Shown one piece after another: positions 44,357 through 52,671 of a stretch of 64,000 bases of DNA. The position numbers were made by a program, and so were the translations under genes. Each line of letters begins with the position of its first letter. The first letter of the stretch is position 1. Origin of the DNA: Candidatus Anammoxibacter sp. (GTDB taxonomy: Bacteria > Planctomycetota > Brocadiia > Brocadiales > Anammoxibacteraceae). The stretch lies in contig JAIQZQ010000029.1 of the NCBI GenBank assembly GCA_021777105.1, positions 62,001 to 126,000 of the forward strand, given 5' to 3'. Under the pieces are notes generated by a model. The model was not told where the DNA came from, did not search any database, and worked only from the letters and a program-made list of their open reading frames with translations.

Positions 44357-45267
44357 CCGGCTGCTCCTATAATTCCCGAGTCATTTCCAAGTTCGGCAAA
44401 CACAACTTTTGTGCGTTCTCCGGCAACTTTGTAAGCTCTTTTATTGATTTCCGTCAGAATTGACGGTTCTAAAAATGTTCTTGCGGCAGACATGCCGCCG
44501 CCTATCGTTATAACATCAGGATTCAGGATGTGCATTATGTTCACTATTGCAACGCCTAAATACGCCCCTGTATCTCTCATAATTTTTGCGGCGAGTTCAT
44601 CTCCTTTTGCCGCTTTATTATAAACATCCTCGGCGGTTATGTCCATGCCGTCATTTGCGGCCTCTTTAAACCTTCGCGCCACAGCCGTGGCCGAAGCGTA
44701 TGCTTCTACGCAACCAAAGCCGCCGCAACCGCACTTAACCCCATTTACCTCAATTATCATATGACCGATTTCACCGGCAACGTTATCGCGGCCATGCCAG
44801 ATATCGTCATTTATAATCACACCGCCGCCAATTCCCGTGCCCAATGTAATCATCACCATTGATTTAGCCGCAATTGATTTGCCGGCTCCCGCCCATTTTT
44901 CGCCCCACGCAGCCACATTTGCGTCATTCTCAAGCGCGCATATCATGTTTAGCCTTTTGTTAAACATTTCTGCGACAGGGGCGTTTTTCCACTCCTGCAA
45001 GTTAGGTGAAAATATAACAACCCCGTTTTTTACATCAATGACTCCCGGCGCGCCTATGCCGGCGGCTTTAATATCATTAAGAGACGACTTCATACAGTTT
45101 GCCAATGTTTGGCATTCGATATATACGCGGTCGGCCAATTGCCCCGGGCCGTCTTTTGATTCTGTTTTTATGCTTCTTTTTTCTAATATAGAGCCGGCGC
45201 CGTTTACAATGCCGATCTTTGTGTCGGTTCCGCCAATATCAATACCTAAGAAAAGTTCTTCAGCCAT
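44323..45267 (-). CDS. ROK family sugar kinase (glucokinase-like)
   Basis: A 314-residue kinase. The ATP-binding loop is GIDIGGTDTKIG. The catalytic region has ENDANVAAWGE with LGTGIGGGVI. The ROK zinc site is GEIGHMI plus CGCGGFGCVE. The C-terminal adenine loop is ITIGGGMSAA. It probably phosphorylates glucose, though other hexoses are possible in this family. It overlaps lepA by 34 nt and lies downstream of rdgB. Confidence 0.92.
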   Translation of the reverse strand: MAEELFLGIDIGGTDTKIGIVNGAGSILEKRSIKTESKDGPGQLADRVYIECQTLANCMKSSLNDIKAAGIGAPGVIDVKNGVVIFSPNLQEWKNAPVAEMFNKRLNMICALENDANVAAWGEKWAGAGKSIAAKSMVMITLGTGIGGGVIINDDIWHGRDNVAGEIGHMIIEVNGVKCGCGGFGCVEAYASATAVARRFKEAANDGMDITAEDVYNKAAKGDELAAKIMRDTGAYLGVAIVNIMHILNPDVITIGGGMSAARTFLEPSILTEINKRAYKVAGERTKVVFAELGNDSGIIGAAGWARNILETSA

Positions 45268-45280
45268 AAAGATGTCTTGT

Positions 45281-45313
45281 TAAGGGCTCGGAAATAAATA
45301 ATTTGAGCCCTTA
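45281..45313. repeat. Hairpin with MITE-like termini between rdgB and the kinase gene
   Basis: TAAGGGCTC (45281-45289) is matched exactly by GAGCCCTTA (45305-45313) around GGAAATAAATAATTT. The left arm and spacer (GGGCTCGGAAATAAATAA) equal the right terminus of the MITE at 52250-52431, so this looks like a MITE reduced to its ends. Confidence 0.55.
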
Positions 45314-45320
45314 GCCCCCA

Positions 45321-45947
45321 TTAATCCCCAAAAATCTCCTTAAATTTCCGCGCAAAAAGAGACAACGCCATTGAGCGGTGGCTAATCATGTTCTTTTGTT
45401 CAGGCTCCATTTCAGCAAAAGTTTTGCCGAACTCAGTATCGTAAAACAGTGGGTCGTATCCAAACCCGTTACTGCCGGAAGGTTTGTCGGCAATTACGCC
45501 GTTGCGTTTTCCCTCAACCACAAAAATCAATTTCCCGGGATAAGCAAACGCAATTGCGCATTTAAATCTGGCCGACCTGTCATTAGCCCCAATTTCCTTC
45601 ATTTCGGCAAGCAGTTTATTCATCCTCATCTCATCAGTGGCGCCTTTGCCGGCGTAACGCGCGGAATACACGCCGGGCCTGTTGTCAAGAGCTTTGACTT
45701 CAATGCCGGAGTCGTCGGTCATCACAGGCAAACCGCTCCATTTGGCCAGCTCCATTGCTTTTTTTATAGAATTATCTTTAAATGTTTCGCCGTCTTCCTC
45801 AACATCAGGGGCTTGCTCAAAATCATTTAAGGTAAGAATACGCGCAGGCAAGCCGGGAATCATCTTTAAGATCTCATCCCGCTTTCGTGGATTAGTAGTT
45901 CCTATAACAATTTTACGAGGTTTTTCCAACAATTTTACTTGAGCCAA
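45321..45947 (-). CDS. rdgB: XTP/dITP diphosphatase (RdgB/HAM1)
   Basis: A 208-residue house-cleaning enzyme that hydrolyses dITP, XTP and ITP to monophosphates. Family signatures: IGTTNPRKRDEI, LPVMTDDSGIEVKALDNRPGVYSARYAG (in part), FKCAIAF and GFGYDPLFY with a downstream SHR. The likely start is TTG at 45947, but no clear ribosome site is visible, so a slightly later start is possible. It is co-oriented with the kinase and lepA. Confidence 0.95.
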   Translation of the reverse strand: MAQVKLLEKPRKIVIGTTNPRKRDEILKMIPGLPARILTLNDFEQAPDVEEDGETFKDNSIKKAMELAKWSGLPVMTDDSGIEVKALDNRPGVYSARYAGKGATDEMRMNKLLAEMKEIGANDRSARFKCAIAFAYPGKLIFVVEGKRNGVIADKPSGSNGFGYDPLFYDTEFGKTFAEMEPEQKNMISHRSMALSLFARKFKEIFGD

Positions 45948-46070
45948 TATCTAATTACGTTACGCGGAACGGAGCCTGCCGCGCTTAAAAGAGAGATGAT
46001 CAATATAGCGTGGCGGTTAATAAATGCATTGATTAATGGGCAAAAAAAGGATTGAATTTCGGTCTGCCCA

Positions 46071-46100
46071 TTAAAATACGCTACGGTTTGCGTATTTTAA
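46071..46100. terminator. AT-rich hairpin between gspG and rdgB
   Basis: TTAAAATACGC (46071-46081) pairs with GCGTATTTTAA (46090-46100), 11 bp perfect. T-rich flanks on both strands make it a possible terminator. Confidence 0.45.
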
Positions 46101-46168
46101 TTTAACTTTAATAAAAATTAAAACCGGTTTGCGTGTAAACGCGTAAAACATGTCTCTTTATACTGAAA

Positions 46169-46197
46169 GCGGCGGCAATTTATTCATTTGCCGCCGC
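46169..46197 (-). terminator. GC-rich hairpin after gspG, possible terminator
   Basis: GCGGCGGCAA (46169-46178) pairs with TTGCCGCCGC (46188-46197). It lies 12 nt beyond the gspG stop. The following T-run is short, so termination may be partial. Confidence 0.55.
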
Positions 46198-46209
46198 CAT
46201 ATTGCGCTG

Positions 46210-46644
46210 TTAATCCATGTTGGAGATATCGGCATCGTCCCCGGTGCCGCCTTCTGCCCCGTCAAAACCGTAACAGATGATTTCTATCTCTTTAGACTCT
46301 TCGTTAACCTTGAAAACATAATCGTTTCCCCATGGGTCTTTCGGGACAAATTTTTTCCTTAAATATGGGCCTTTCCAGTTCTTTTGATCGCCGGCTTCAA
46401 TCAGGCCTTTCAGGCCAAGATCTTCACCAGGGTACCTGCCGGTGTCAAGCCTCAATGTGTCGAGGGCCGTGCTAAGCATCTCAAGTTGCACTTTTGCTGT
46501 TTTCTGTTTTGATTCGCCAACCCTGTTAATTAATTTAGGCCCCACAAGAGCGGCTAATAAACCAATAATGATTAAAACAATTAAAAGTTCAAGCAATGTA
46601 AAGCCTTGATTACGCCGCCTTAAAAACTTCTTAAATCTCCTCAT
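46210..46644 (-). CDS. gspG: Type II secretion major pseudopilin GspG
   Basis: A 144-residue pseudopilin. The prepilin cleavage site and N-methylation motif are QG/FTLLELLIVLIIIGLL. The fold continues with LDTLRLDTGRYPGEDLGLKGL, WKGPYLRK and DPWGNDYVF, ending in the acidic calcium-binding end DGAEGGTGDDAD. It forms the pseudopilus that drives secretion across the outer membrane. GAGGAAGG precedes the ATG. gspH lies just upstream; other gsp genes are not in the window. Confidence 0.95.
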   Translation of the reverse strand: MRRFKKFLRRRNQGFTLLELLIVLIIIGLLAALVGPKLINRVGESKQKTAKVQLEMLSTALDTLRLDTGRYPGEDLGLKGLIEAGDQKNWKGPYLRKKFVPKDPWGNDYVFKVNEESKEIEIICYGFDGAEGGTGDDADISNMD

Positions 46645-46749
46645 GACAATCCCTTCCTCAAAAAATGGATTTCATACAAATAATGTAATAATTGGCCTGT
46701 ATCGGCAAATCTTGCCCTACCGGACAGCCTTAATCAACATCCCAAAATA

Positions 46750-47220
46750 CTAATCTTCAAAATTCATAGTGTAATTAGCAAGCCCGGATAGCGGGTCTAA
46801 AAATATAATAGCATAGCTTGCATCGCCCCTTGACACTATTATCTTGCCGGCAGAGGCCATGCCGTTTGGAAAAAAAGTAAAAGCCGACTCTTCCGCCTCT
46901 GCAAACAAATAATCTTTTTCGGATCTCAACGAAATCCCTAATTCCTCAGGTATTTCAAATTCATCGCCGCTGGATGATGAAAACGTTCTGCTTTCAAAAT
47001 TAACGGTAACTTTTACTGTCGCGCTGTTCGCCAAAGCGTCCATTCTTGCTTTTCGTAAAAACACGACAGTTTCCGACAGAACGCTTCTTGATTTTGCGCT
47101 GTCTATCCCTGTGAAAAGTTTTGGAACACCAACAGCGGTGACAATTCCCATTATCACAAGAACTATTATTACCTCAAGCAGCGTAAAACCACTGCGGTTT
47201 TTGCTATATTTCCTCTTCAA
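46750..47220 (-). CDS. gspH: Type II secretion minor pseudopilin GspH-like
   Basis: A 156-residue pseudopilin with the SG/FTLLEVIIVLVIMGIV prepilin motif, VFLRKARMDALANSATVKVTV typical of GspH, and FFPNGMASAGKIIV near the end. It starts at TTG (47220), after AAAAGG. It is a minor pseudopilin at the tip or shaft of the pseudopilus. It precedes gspG by about 100 nt. Confidence 0.88.
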   Translation of the reverse strand: MKRKYSKNRSGFTLLEVIIVLVIMGIVTAVGVPKLFTGIDSAKSRSVLSETVVFLRKARMDALANSATVKVTVNFESRTFSSSSGDEFEIPEELGISLRSEKDYLFAEAEESAFTFFPNGMASAGKIIVSRGDASYAIIFLDPLSGLANYTMNFED

Positions 47221-47322
47221 AGCCTTTTAATACCGTTAAATTTGTGCAATTTTAACTGGTTTATAACTAAATTTCAAGATGTTTTCCTAATAATTGCAGA
47301 CGATAAAAAAAACAACGCGCGG

Positions 47323-48387
47323 CTAGACAATCATCATGCTGTCGCCATAACTGAAAAACCTGTATTTACGCTGTTTAGCCTCGTTGTAAACCCTTCTAAT
47401 GTTCTCCGTTCCGGCAAAAGCGGACACTAAAAGAAGCAGGGTGCTTTTCGGCTGGTGAAAATTTGTTATTAGCGCGTCCGCCACTTTAAACTTGTATGGA
47501 GGGTAGACAAACAAGCCCGTCCACCCTGACGAGGGTTTAGCGCTTCCATCATTCCCTATTGTTTCCAATACTCTGCACGAAGTTGAGCCCACGGGCACGA
47601 CCCGCCTCCCCTCTGATTTGGCGCGATTAATCGCCTGCGCCGTGTTTTCAGGGATTTCGTAATATTCAGTCTCCATAACATGCTCTCTATAATCAATGGC
47701 CTTTATAGGTTTAAACGTCCCTATTCCCACATGAAGAGTCACAAAAACAACTTCCACCCCTTTGCGCCTTATTTTATCTATAATGTCGCCGGTAAAATGC
47801 AATCCCGCGGTTGGAGCCGCAATAGCTCCAGTCTTCTTTGCAAATACGGTCTGGTACCGTTCAATATCCTCGGCAACATGTTCATCATTTAATTTGTCGC
47901 GTTTAATATAAGGCGGCAACGGTGGTTTGCCGAATTTTGCGAGCATATCCATAAATTCCTGTTTTGAGCTGAATTCGCCGGCCCCGGTTTTAAACATGAT
48001 ATCGCATTGCCCCTGTTTTGGCTCGCCGGCAATTTCACCGCGCATTTGGCCGTCGGCGAACGTTACAACATCGCCTGGCTTTGTTTTGCCCCCTGATTTT
48101 AATAATGCCGTCCACAAAAAAGGCGATTTCTCCCTTAAAAGCAGAATCTCAACAACGCCGCCGGTCTTCTTAAGCCCAAATATTCGAGCGGGAAACACCT
48201 TTGTATCGTTAAACACAAGCAAATCACCTGTATTTAGACAGTCAACAATATCGCAAAACTGTTTATGCTCAATTGCGCCCGAAGCGCGGTTAAAAACCAG
48301 CAAACGCGATGCGTCCCTGCGCGCTAAAGGCTCCTGCGCGACAAGCTCCGGCGGAACATCAAAATCAAAATCGTTTATGTTGTCCAT
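47323..48387 (-). CDS. queA: S-adenosylmethionine:tRNA ribosyltransferase-isomerase QueA
   Basis: A 354-residue enzyme that adds the epoxycyclopentanediol ring to preQ1-tRNA in queuosine synthesis. Recognisable parts: FDVPPELVAQEPLARRDASRLL (in part), DLLVFNDTKVFPARI, the AAPTAGLHFT motif, TLHVGIGTFKPI and TNFHQPKSTLLLLVSAFAG. It is full-length, with a weak ribosome site. Its first 30-odd bases are duplicated at 49921-49954. Confidence 0.96.
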   Translation of the reverse strand: MDNINDFDFDVPPELVAQEPLARRDASRLLVFNRASGAIEHKQFCDIVDCLNTGDLLVFNDTKVFPARIFGLKKTGGVVEILLLREKSPFLWTALLKSGGKTKPGDVVTFADGQMRGEIAGEPKQGQCDIMFKTGAGEFSSKQEFMDMLAKFGKPPLPPYIKRDKLNDEHVAEDIERYQTVFAKKTGAIAAPTAGLHFTGDIIDKIRRKGVEVVFVTLHVGIGTFKPIKAIDYREHVMETEYYEIPENTAQAINRAKSEGRRVVPVGSTSCRVLETIGNDGSAKPSSGWTGLFVYPPYKFKVADALITNFHQPKSTLLLLVSAFAGTENIRRVYNEAKQRKYRFFSYGDSMMIV

Positions 48388-48978
48388 TTAAAAGAATTTT
48401 GGGGTTAAGGATATGCCAAGTTTAATTATTTAGAATATGACTTTATATAATCAAGCGGCACATTTCAAGTTATTAGTGAAGTAGTGGCCGAAATCAGGCA
48501 AATTAAGCACTCATATATATTGAGAGACGCAAAATTATTAATGTTAACTTCCAGATTGTAGAAGAAAATATTCTGATCTGACGGCGCGGTGGATGATGCG
48601 GATGTTGATAGAGCTGATAAAACGCAGAAAAAAATGAAAAACCTAATTGTTTTTAAATAATAAGTTCAAACTGTTTTCAGAAAGCGCTAGCTTGTTACAA
48701 GGCTCCTGCCTTGTAACAAGCTGTTCCTAGAGGCTCCGCGCGGAATCCAGATTATTAATAACCATATTCATATTCTTCATTAAATTATTAAAATGCAAAC
48801 AGAATATACCGAAATTTTTGGCTATTTTACCTAACACCGGCAAACAGAACAAAAGTAAAAAAGGGGCTATTGCCTCAAATTGTTTAATATTAAATGCGCA
48901 TTATTTCTGACTTGTTACGTTTTTAATGAATTGTTATAATTTGTTTATAAAAACTTTGTTTTTTCTACGGATAAAAGA
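48388..48978. other. Intergenic region between queA and the Rpn-like gene
   Basis: No gene. It includes the sequence just upstream of queA that is partly repeated at 49955-49995, and a TTACAAGGC palindromic element at 48663-48750. The promoter of the plus-strand Rpn-like gene should be near 48900-48960. Confidence 0.6.
48663..48750. repeat. TTACAAGGC palindromic repeat element, copy 2
   Basis: GTTCAAACTGTTTTCAGAA leads to a 13-bp stem, CTTGTTACAAGGC (48691-48703) with GCCTTGTAACAAG (48708-48720), then CTGTTCC-AGAGGCTCCGC shared with the copy at 56710. Confidence 0.8.
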
Positions 48979-49764
48979 ATGATCAATTGGCATCGTTTGT
49001 TTGGGCTGGCTCTGACAGATTTTTTTACAGATTCCGAATGGGTTGTTGAACTGGAAAAAGACCTTTCCATAAAAAGGCAACTATTAGACGTTATAATAGT
49101 GAGGATAGGTGAAAAAAAGACGAATGTATTGCTACCCGATGGGTTAGATAATTTAAAGAAGTATAATCTCTTGAGTTATAAATCATTGGCAGAGCCGTTT
49201 GATGACTGGGCATTGAAAGAGCTTACAGGGCATTACGTAAATTATCGCAAGCAGATAAGCCCTTCTTTTAATGACTTGTTAGGGGAAAAAAATTCTCAAC
49301 TTTACGCCATAACTACACGTTTTCCACAAAAGCTTTCATCGCAAGTGGAATTAAAGCCTATAAAGGATGGTGTTTACGATATTGAGCGTGGAAGTGATAA
49401 TATTCGCCTGATTGTTTTAAGTAATATTCCGCATTCAGAACATAATGCCATTTGGCATCTGTTTAGCGGTCTTCCAGATGAAATAGAATTTGCAACCCGT
49501 CAATATCATGGGCATACTAATGAAATAAGTACTTTACTCAACCAACTTTTTGCCAACTATCAGTCGGAGGGTTTAGATATGACATATACAATGAAAGATT
49601 TTCAAAAAGATTTCGTTAAAGAACATTTAGACGTTCTTTCTTCGGATGACAGGCTTAAAGGAATTCCCACAGATGAAAGGCTTAAAGGAATTCCTAAAAA
49701 TGAGCTACTCAAAGGGTTCACTGCTGAAGAAATTCGGCAATATCTTGCAGAGTTGGAAAAATAA
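48979..49764 (+). CDS. Rpn/PD-(D/E)XK-nuclease-family protein with C-terminal LKGI repeats
   Basis: A 261-residue protein. The N-terminus (HRLFGLALTDFFTDSEWVVELEKDLSIKRQLLDVIIV, in part) carries the D...E-K/...LDV layout of the Rpn/PDDEXK transposase-like nuclease family. The C-terminus has short repeats DDRLKGIPT, DERLKGIPK and NELLKGFTA followed by EEIRQYLAELEK. Relatives are abundant, mobile-like stand-alone genes whose role is thought to be DNA cleavage associated with recombination. It sits between two copies of a queA-derived sequence. Confidence 0.75.
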   Translation: MINWHRLFGLALTDFFTDSEWVVELEKDLSIKRQLLDVIIVRIGEKKTNVLLPDGLDNLKKYNLLSYKSLAEPFDDWALKELTGHYVNYRKQISPSFNDLLGEKNSQLYAITTRFPQKLSSQVELKPIKDGVYDIERGSDNIRLIVLSNIPHSEHNAIWHLFSGLPDEIEFATRQYHGHTNEISTLLNQLFANYQSEGLDMTYTMKDFQKDFVKEHLDVLSSDDRLKGIPTDERLKGIPKNELLKGFTAEEIRQYLAELEK

Positions 49765-49920
49765 TAACCACGCAAACCTTCCGCAGGCTGGAGCAATCTT
49801 GTAGATTGTTCAATATGTTTCTTAGAACCATTGGCGTTATTAATAATGGTGAGTTTTGCGCGCGATCTAATGCTTTGACTTAAACATGTGAAGGCAGCCT
49901 ACAAGACTGCTCCAGCAAAG

Positions 49921-49990
49921 TCAAAATCAAAATCGTTTATGTTGTCCATTTAAAATAATCAGAGGGTTAAAAATGTGGAAGGTTTAATTA
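49921..49990. repeat. Partial duplication of the queA 5' end and leader
   Basis: TCAAAATCGTTTATGTTGTC continuing into CATTTAAAA is identical to 48363-48392 (the first codons of queA plus its leader). Weaker similarity (GGGTTAA, TTTAATTA, ATATGA) continues for about 40 more bases. Confidence 0.8.
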
Positions 49991-50060
49991 GGTATGATAT
50001 AATTTTTAGCGTTACGGCGCTATTAAAAATGACTTTAATCGAAGAAAAATTGAAAGGTAA

Positions 50061-50099
50061 AACTTTGTGGCGCAACATTGTATATTGCGCCACAAAGTT
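50061..50099. promoter_or_regulatory. Perfect 15-bp hairpin
   Basis: AACTTTGTGGCGCAA (50061-50075) and TTGCGCCACAAAGTT (50085-50099) are exact complements around CATTGTATA. No T-run follows on either strand. It could be a small palindromic repeat or a protein-binding site. Confidence 0.55.
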
Positions 50100-50268
50100 A
50101 AAATCCATTTGTGTCTACTTAATTAATATGCATTTCTTGCGTCAAAAAACCCGGCGGAGCAATCTACAAAACTAACCCAGCGGGGATAACAGCACATAAA
50201 AGCAAATGTTGCAGGTTACATATAGTGATATTGATTGCAGTTTGGCACGTTGCTGGTATGCCATAATA

Positions 50269-51210
50269 CTATTTTGTTCCCCACGATCCGTTTTCATAAA
50301 AATAGAAAGCGTTCAATGTGGAATCATAAACAATCATTCCATTGACTGCCGTTAACGCGGTTCTATCAGTAGTTGTCATTCGAGGCACAATAAAAGCTCC
50401 AGTCGTAGAATTCACGTCTAAAGCTCCCTGTGGAGACGCTATCCCGATGCCGACGTTGCCGGTATTCTTGATAATCATCCGAGTAAGGCTAGCTGTAAAA
50501 AATCTCATATCCGTATTTTCACGATTAAGTAATTCTGCTCCTCCATCATAAGTAATCTGAAATCCGTCGGTATTACCTGAACCTGAAGAATCACTAGTGA
50601 GTTGCAAGGTAGGTGATAAAGCATCATATATATGCAACTCATTATTACTACTTGGCGTCGTCGTCCCAATACCGACGTTGCCTGAGTTATCTACAAACAC
50701 AACATCAACTGGGGAGCCGTCAGCCGCATCAAGCGAATGACCGTCACCCGCACCCTCGCCACTGACCCCCGTTAATCCGGAACCGTCGCCGACAAAACTG
50801 TTTGCGGTGATCGTTCCTTGTAAAACGTCTATACCGGTTGCCGTAACCGTTCCGAAAACATGCAGCTCTGTTGCCGGTGTTTCAGTGCCTATGCCAACCG
50901 AGCCTGAAAATATTGAGGTTGCTCCAACTACGTGCAATATGCCGGCCGGCGTTTCTGTTCCAACTCCAAGGCCGGTTGCAAACAGCCCTGTTCCCTGAAT
51001 ATTAATGTTTCCATGCTGTTGATTGCCCGGGGTAGACGGTTGAAGAATCGGAAGACCATAATTGTGGTCAAGCGTTTGCAATGGGTCGCTGCCGGTTGCA
51101 ATTGTGTAATTCTTCTCATCCTCCGCTGAAACTATGCCGCTAATAGTTGAAAACAGGGCCGCAAACCCGATTGCACCAGCAAAAAACGCGTTTTTTATAC
51201 TTAATCTCAT
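50269..51210 (-). CDS. Exported tail-fibre-like repeat protein, paralogue 1
   Basis: A 313-residue exported protein with signal peptide MRLSIKNAFFAGAIGFAAL...SAEDE. The body consists of VGIGTETPA-LHV-GT-like repeats (about 80-190) and FVGDGSGLTGVSG, a pattern seen in phage-tail and adhesin-like beta-helical proteins. The C-terminus (ALDVNSTTGAFIVPRMTTTDR, then GMIVYDSTLNAFYFYENGSW) is a module found at the ends of many such proteins. GGAGAGG precedes the ATG. The first ~140 residues are nearly identical to the two downstream paralogues, while the end differs. Confidence 0.8.
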   Translation of the reverse strand: MRLSIKNAFFAGAIGFAALFSTISGIVSAEDEKNYTIATGSDPLQTLDHNYGLPILQPSTPGNQQHGNINIQGTGLFATGLGVGTETPAGILHVVGATSIFSGSVGIGTETPATELHVFGTVTATGIDVLQGTITANSFVGDGSGLTGVSGEGAGDGHSLDAADGSPVDVVFVDNSGNVGIGTTTPSSNNELHIYDALSPTLQLTSDSSGSGNTDGFQITYDGGAELLNRENTDMRFFTASLTRMIIKNTGNVGIGIASPQGALDVNSTTGAFIVPRMTTTDRTALTAVNGMIVYDSTLNAFYFYENGSWGTK

Positions 51211-52086
51211 ATTGTTTCCTCTCCTATTTACTAAAATATTGGCAAAAATATTTTTAGAACGCGTTCGACTTGCCGTTCAGACCCTAATACTTTAAAAACC
51301 TCCTTTCCGATTTAAATAAAAAAAATTAACAGCAATGAACGGAATACATAACCTGGATATTTTTACCGAATTAGCAAAAATTTATCAATCAAGGGAAACC
51401 CTACGCCTTGTAGGGGTGTGCCCCTACAAATCAGGGTAGCCGTGTAAGGGGTTCAGGATTTGTTAAAGTTGTAACTCTAGTTATAACTTTATGATACAGA
51501 GCTCGCCAAGTAGGGCTTCTAAGTAGTGACTTTTAGCAATTTCGGACGGAAATTATTTTTGATATTTCGCAAAAATACGTATTTTTAATGATTTATGGGT
51601 TTGTTTTAAACGTTTGCGGTATCGGGGAGGTATTTTTTAGGCGGCTGTTTAGAGGAAAAATAATGTTTTAATATGGTTCATCAGAAAACAAAATAGCTAT
51701 TCGGGGGAGGAGGAGCTCGCAGATTGGTTTAAAATTGTGGGCAATTGAAACTGTTAGTATCTAAATTTTTTCTAAGACAAGCTTAGCAAAAAAGCCGCTT
51801 TCAGCGGGTTGTAACATGTGGTAATTCAACAACTTACGAAATTAGCGACAACATGTTGGCCGTTTTGGCGTTGTAAGCGCCTAAGGGCCTGCGCAAACAT
51901 TTAGAAGCTGTCTGCAAGACTGCCCCAGCTTTTAACTTTTTTCATTGATCTTGTTTTCGCTTTTGATTCTCTCATTTTCCGGTTTATCCGGGTTAGGTTA
52001 ATATAATTTTTAACGTTATAGCTCTATGAAAAACGGCCTTAATCTAAGAATATGTAAATCTATGATCTGATTTTAGTTTTAAAATA
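51211..52086. other. Leader region of paralogue 1 and further repeats
   Basis: 51211-51640 is the upstream leader shared with 54113-54550 and 56080-56490, and includes the palindrome at 51571-51586. TAGGGGTGTGCCCCTA (51412-51428) forms a hairpin. At 51900-51930 a decayed CTGCAAGACTGCCCCAG palindrome is present. No gene. Confidence 0.7.
51571..51586. promoter_or_regulatory. Conserved palindrome AAAAATACGTATTTTT, copy 1
   Basis: A perfect 16-bp palindrome in the shared leader of the surface-protein paralogues. Copies occur at 54491-54506 and, with one change, at 56458-56473. It could be an operator or other protein-binding site. Confidence 0.55.
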
Positions 52087-52471
52087 ATGACTAACAAAAA
52101 AAGATATAGAAAACAGATTGAAAGCCATATGAAAAGCATTGCAAAACATCTTGAAAATATTGCTCTGGAAAAAAATAAATCCAATCCGGATAACGGCAAA
52201 ATTAGACATTGGGAAGCAGAGATAAGAACTTTTAGAAATGAAATTATTAAGGGCTCTAAAATAAATAACTTGGTCTTTTTTGCCTGTAGATTTAGGTTGA
52301 ATTTGTTCAATCTGATTGAGTCGAACCGGATGCGGATCCTTAGCTGCGTTGAGGATTCGAGGATTGAAGATTGGGCGAAGTCGGTCTGAAGATGCTGGTA
52401 AAAAATCCCAAGTTATTTATTTCCGAGCCTTTAATCTGAAAAAAGATTGGAAAGGGGTAATTAAAAAATGA
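52087..52471 (+). pseudogene. Small helical protein gene disrupted by a MITE
   Basis: The 5' part encodes MTNKKRYRKQIESHMKSIAK...NPDNGKIRHWEAEIRTFRNEII (55 residues), a charged helical protein of unknown function. The element at 52250-52431 interrupts it. Rejoining at the flanking TA gives ...EIINLKKDWKGVIKK and a TGA that overlaps the next gene's start (ATGA). The natural gene would thus be about 69 residues and translationally coupled to the 67-residue gene downstream. Confidence 0.7.
52250..52431. mobile_element. 182-bp MITE with TA target (copy 2)
   Basis: Termini AGGGCTCTAAAATAAATAAC and (complement of right end) AAGGCTCGGAAATAAATAAC, flanked by TA. The interior is homologous to the MITE at 26150-26329 in the opposite orientation (AATCTGATTGAG, CGAACCGGATGCG, CTGCGTTGAGGATTCG). 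The terminal sequences differ between copies, so the two may be mobilised by different transposases. Confidence 0.8.
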
Positions 52472-52671
52472 TAGTTGCTAAAAACAAAATCGACCTTGTA
52501 TTGTTTAATGAGTTAAAGGACGAATGTTTGCAATACATAAACCTGTTAAGCCGGTTTGAAAATGACAACCTCACAGACGATCAGGCTGAAGAGATATTAG
52601 GGGAGATGATGGGGTTTTTAACACACTTAAATGCGCATTCAGGGTTATTAAAAGAAGAGATTGAAGAATAG
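52468..52671 (+). CDS. Small acidic helical hypothetical protein
   Basis: A 67-residue protein, MIVAKNKIDLVLFNELKDEC..., of unknown function. It is acidic and wholly helical in character (ECLQYINLLSRFENDNLTDDQ, EEILGEMMGFLTHLNAHSG). AAAGGGG precedes the ATG. It follows the MITE-disrupted gene. A decayed copy lies at 54901-55038, so this gene is part of a duplicated module with the surface-protein genes. Confidence 0.6.
   Translation: MIVAKNKIDLVLFNELKDECLQYINLLSRFENDNLTDDQAEEILGEMMGFLTHLNAHSGLLKEEIEE

Larger units (their letters stand above)
49765..50268. other. Intergenic region with inverted repeats and queA 5'-end duplication
   Basis: 49785-49915 is framed by CTGGAGCAATCTTGTAGA and its inverted counterpart TACAAGACTGCTCCAG. 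49921-49990 duplicates the start of queA and its upstream bases. A strong hairpin follows at 50061-50099. No credible gene. Confidence 0.65.

Noticed and set aside
49975..50175. 66-codon plus-strand frame after the queA duplication
   Set aside because: It crosses the 15-bp hairpin, lacks a ribosome site and resembles no family.
50232..50250. TTGGCACGTTGCTGG as a sigma-54 promoter
   Set aside because: The GG and GC elements are too close together for the required spacing.
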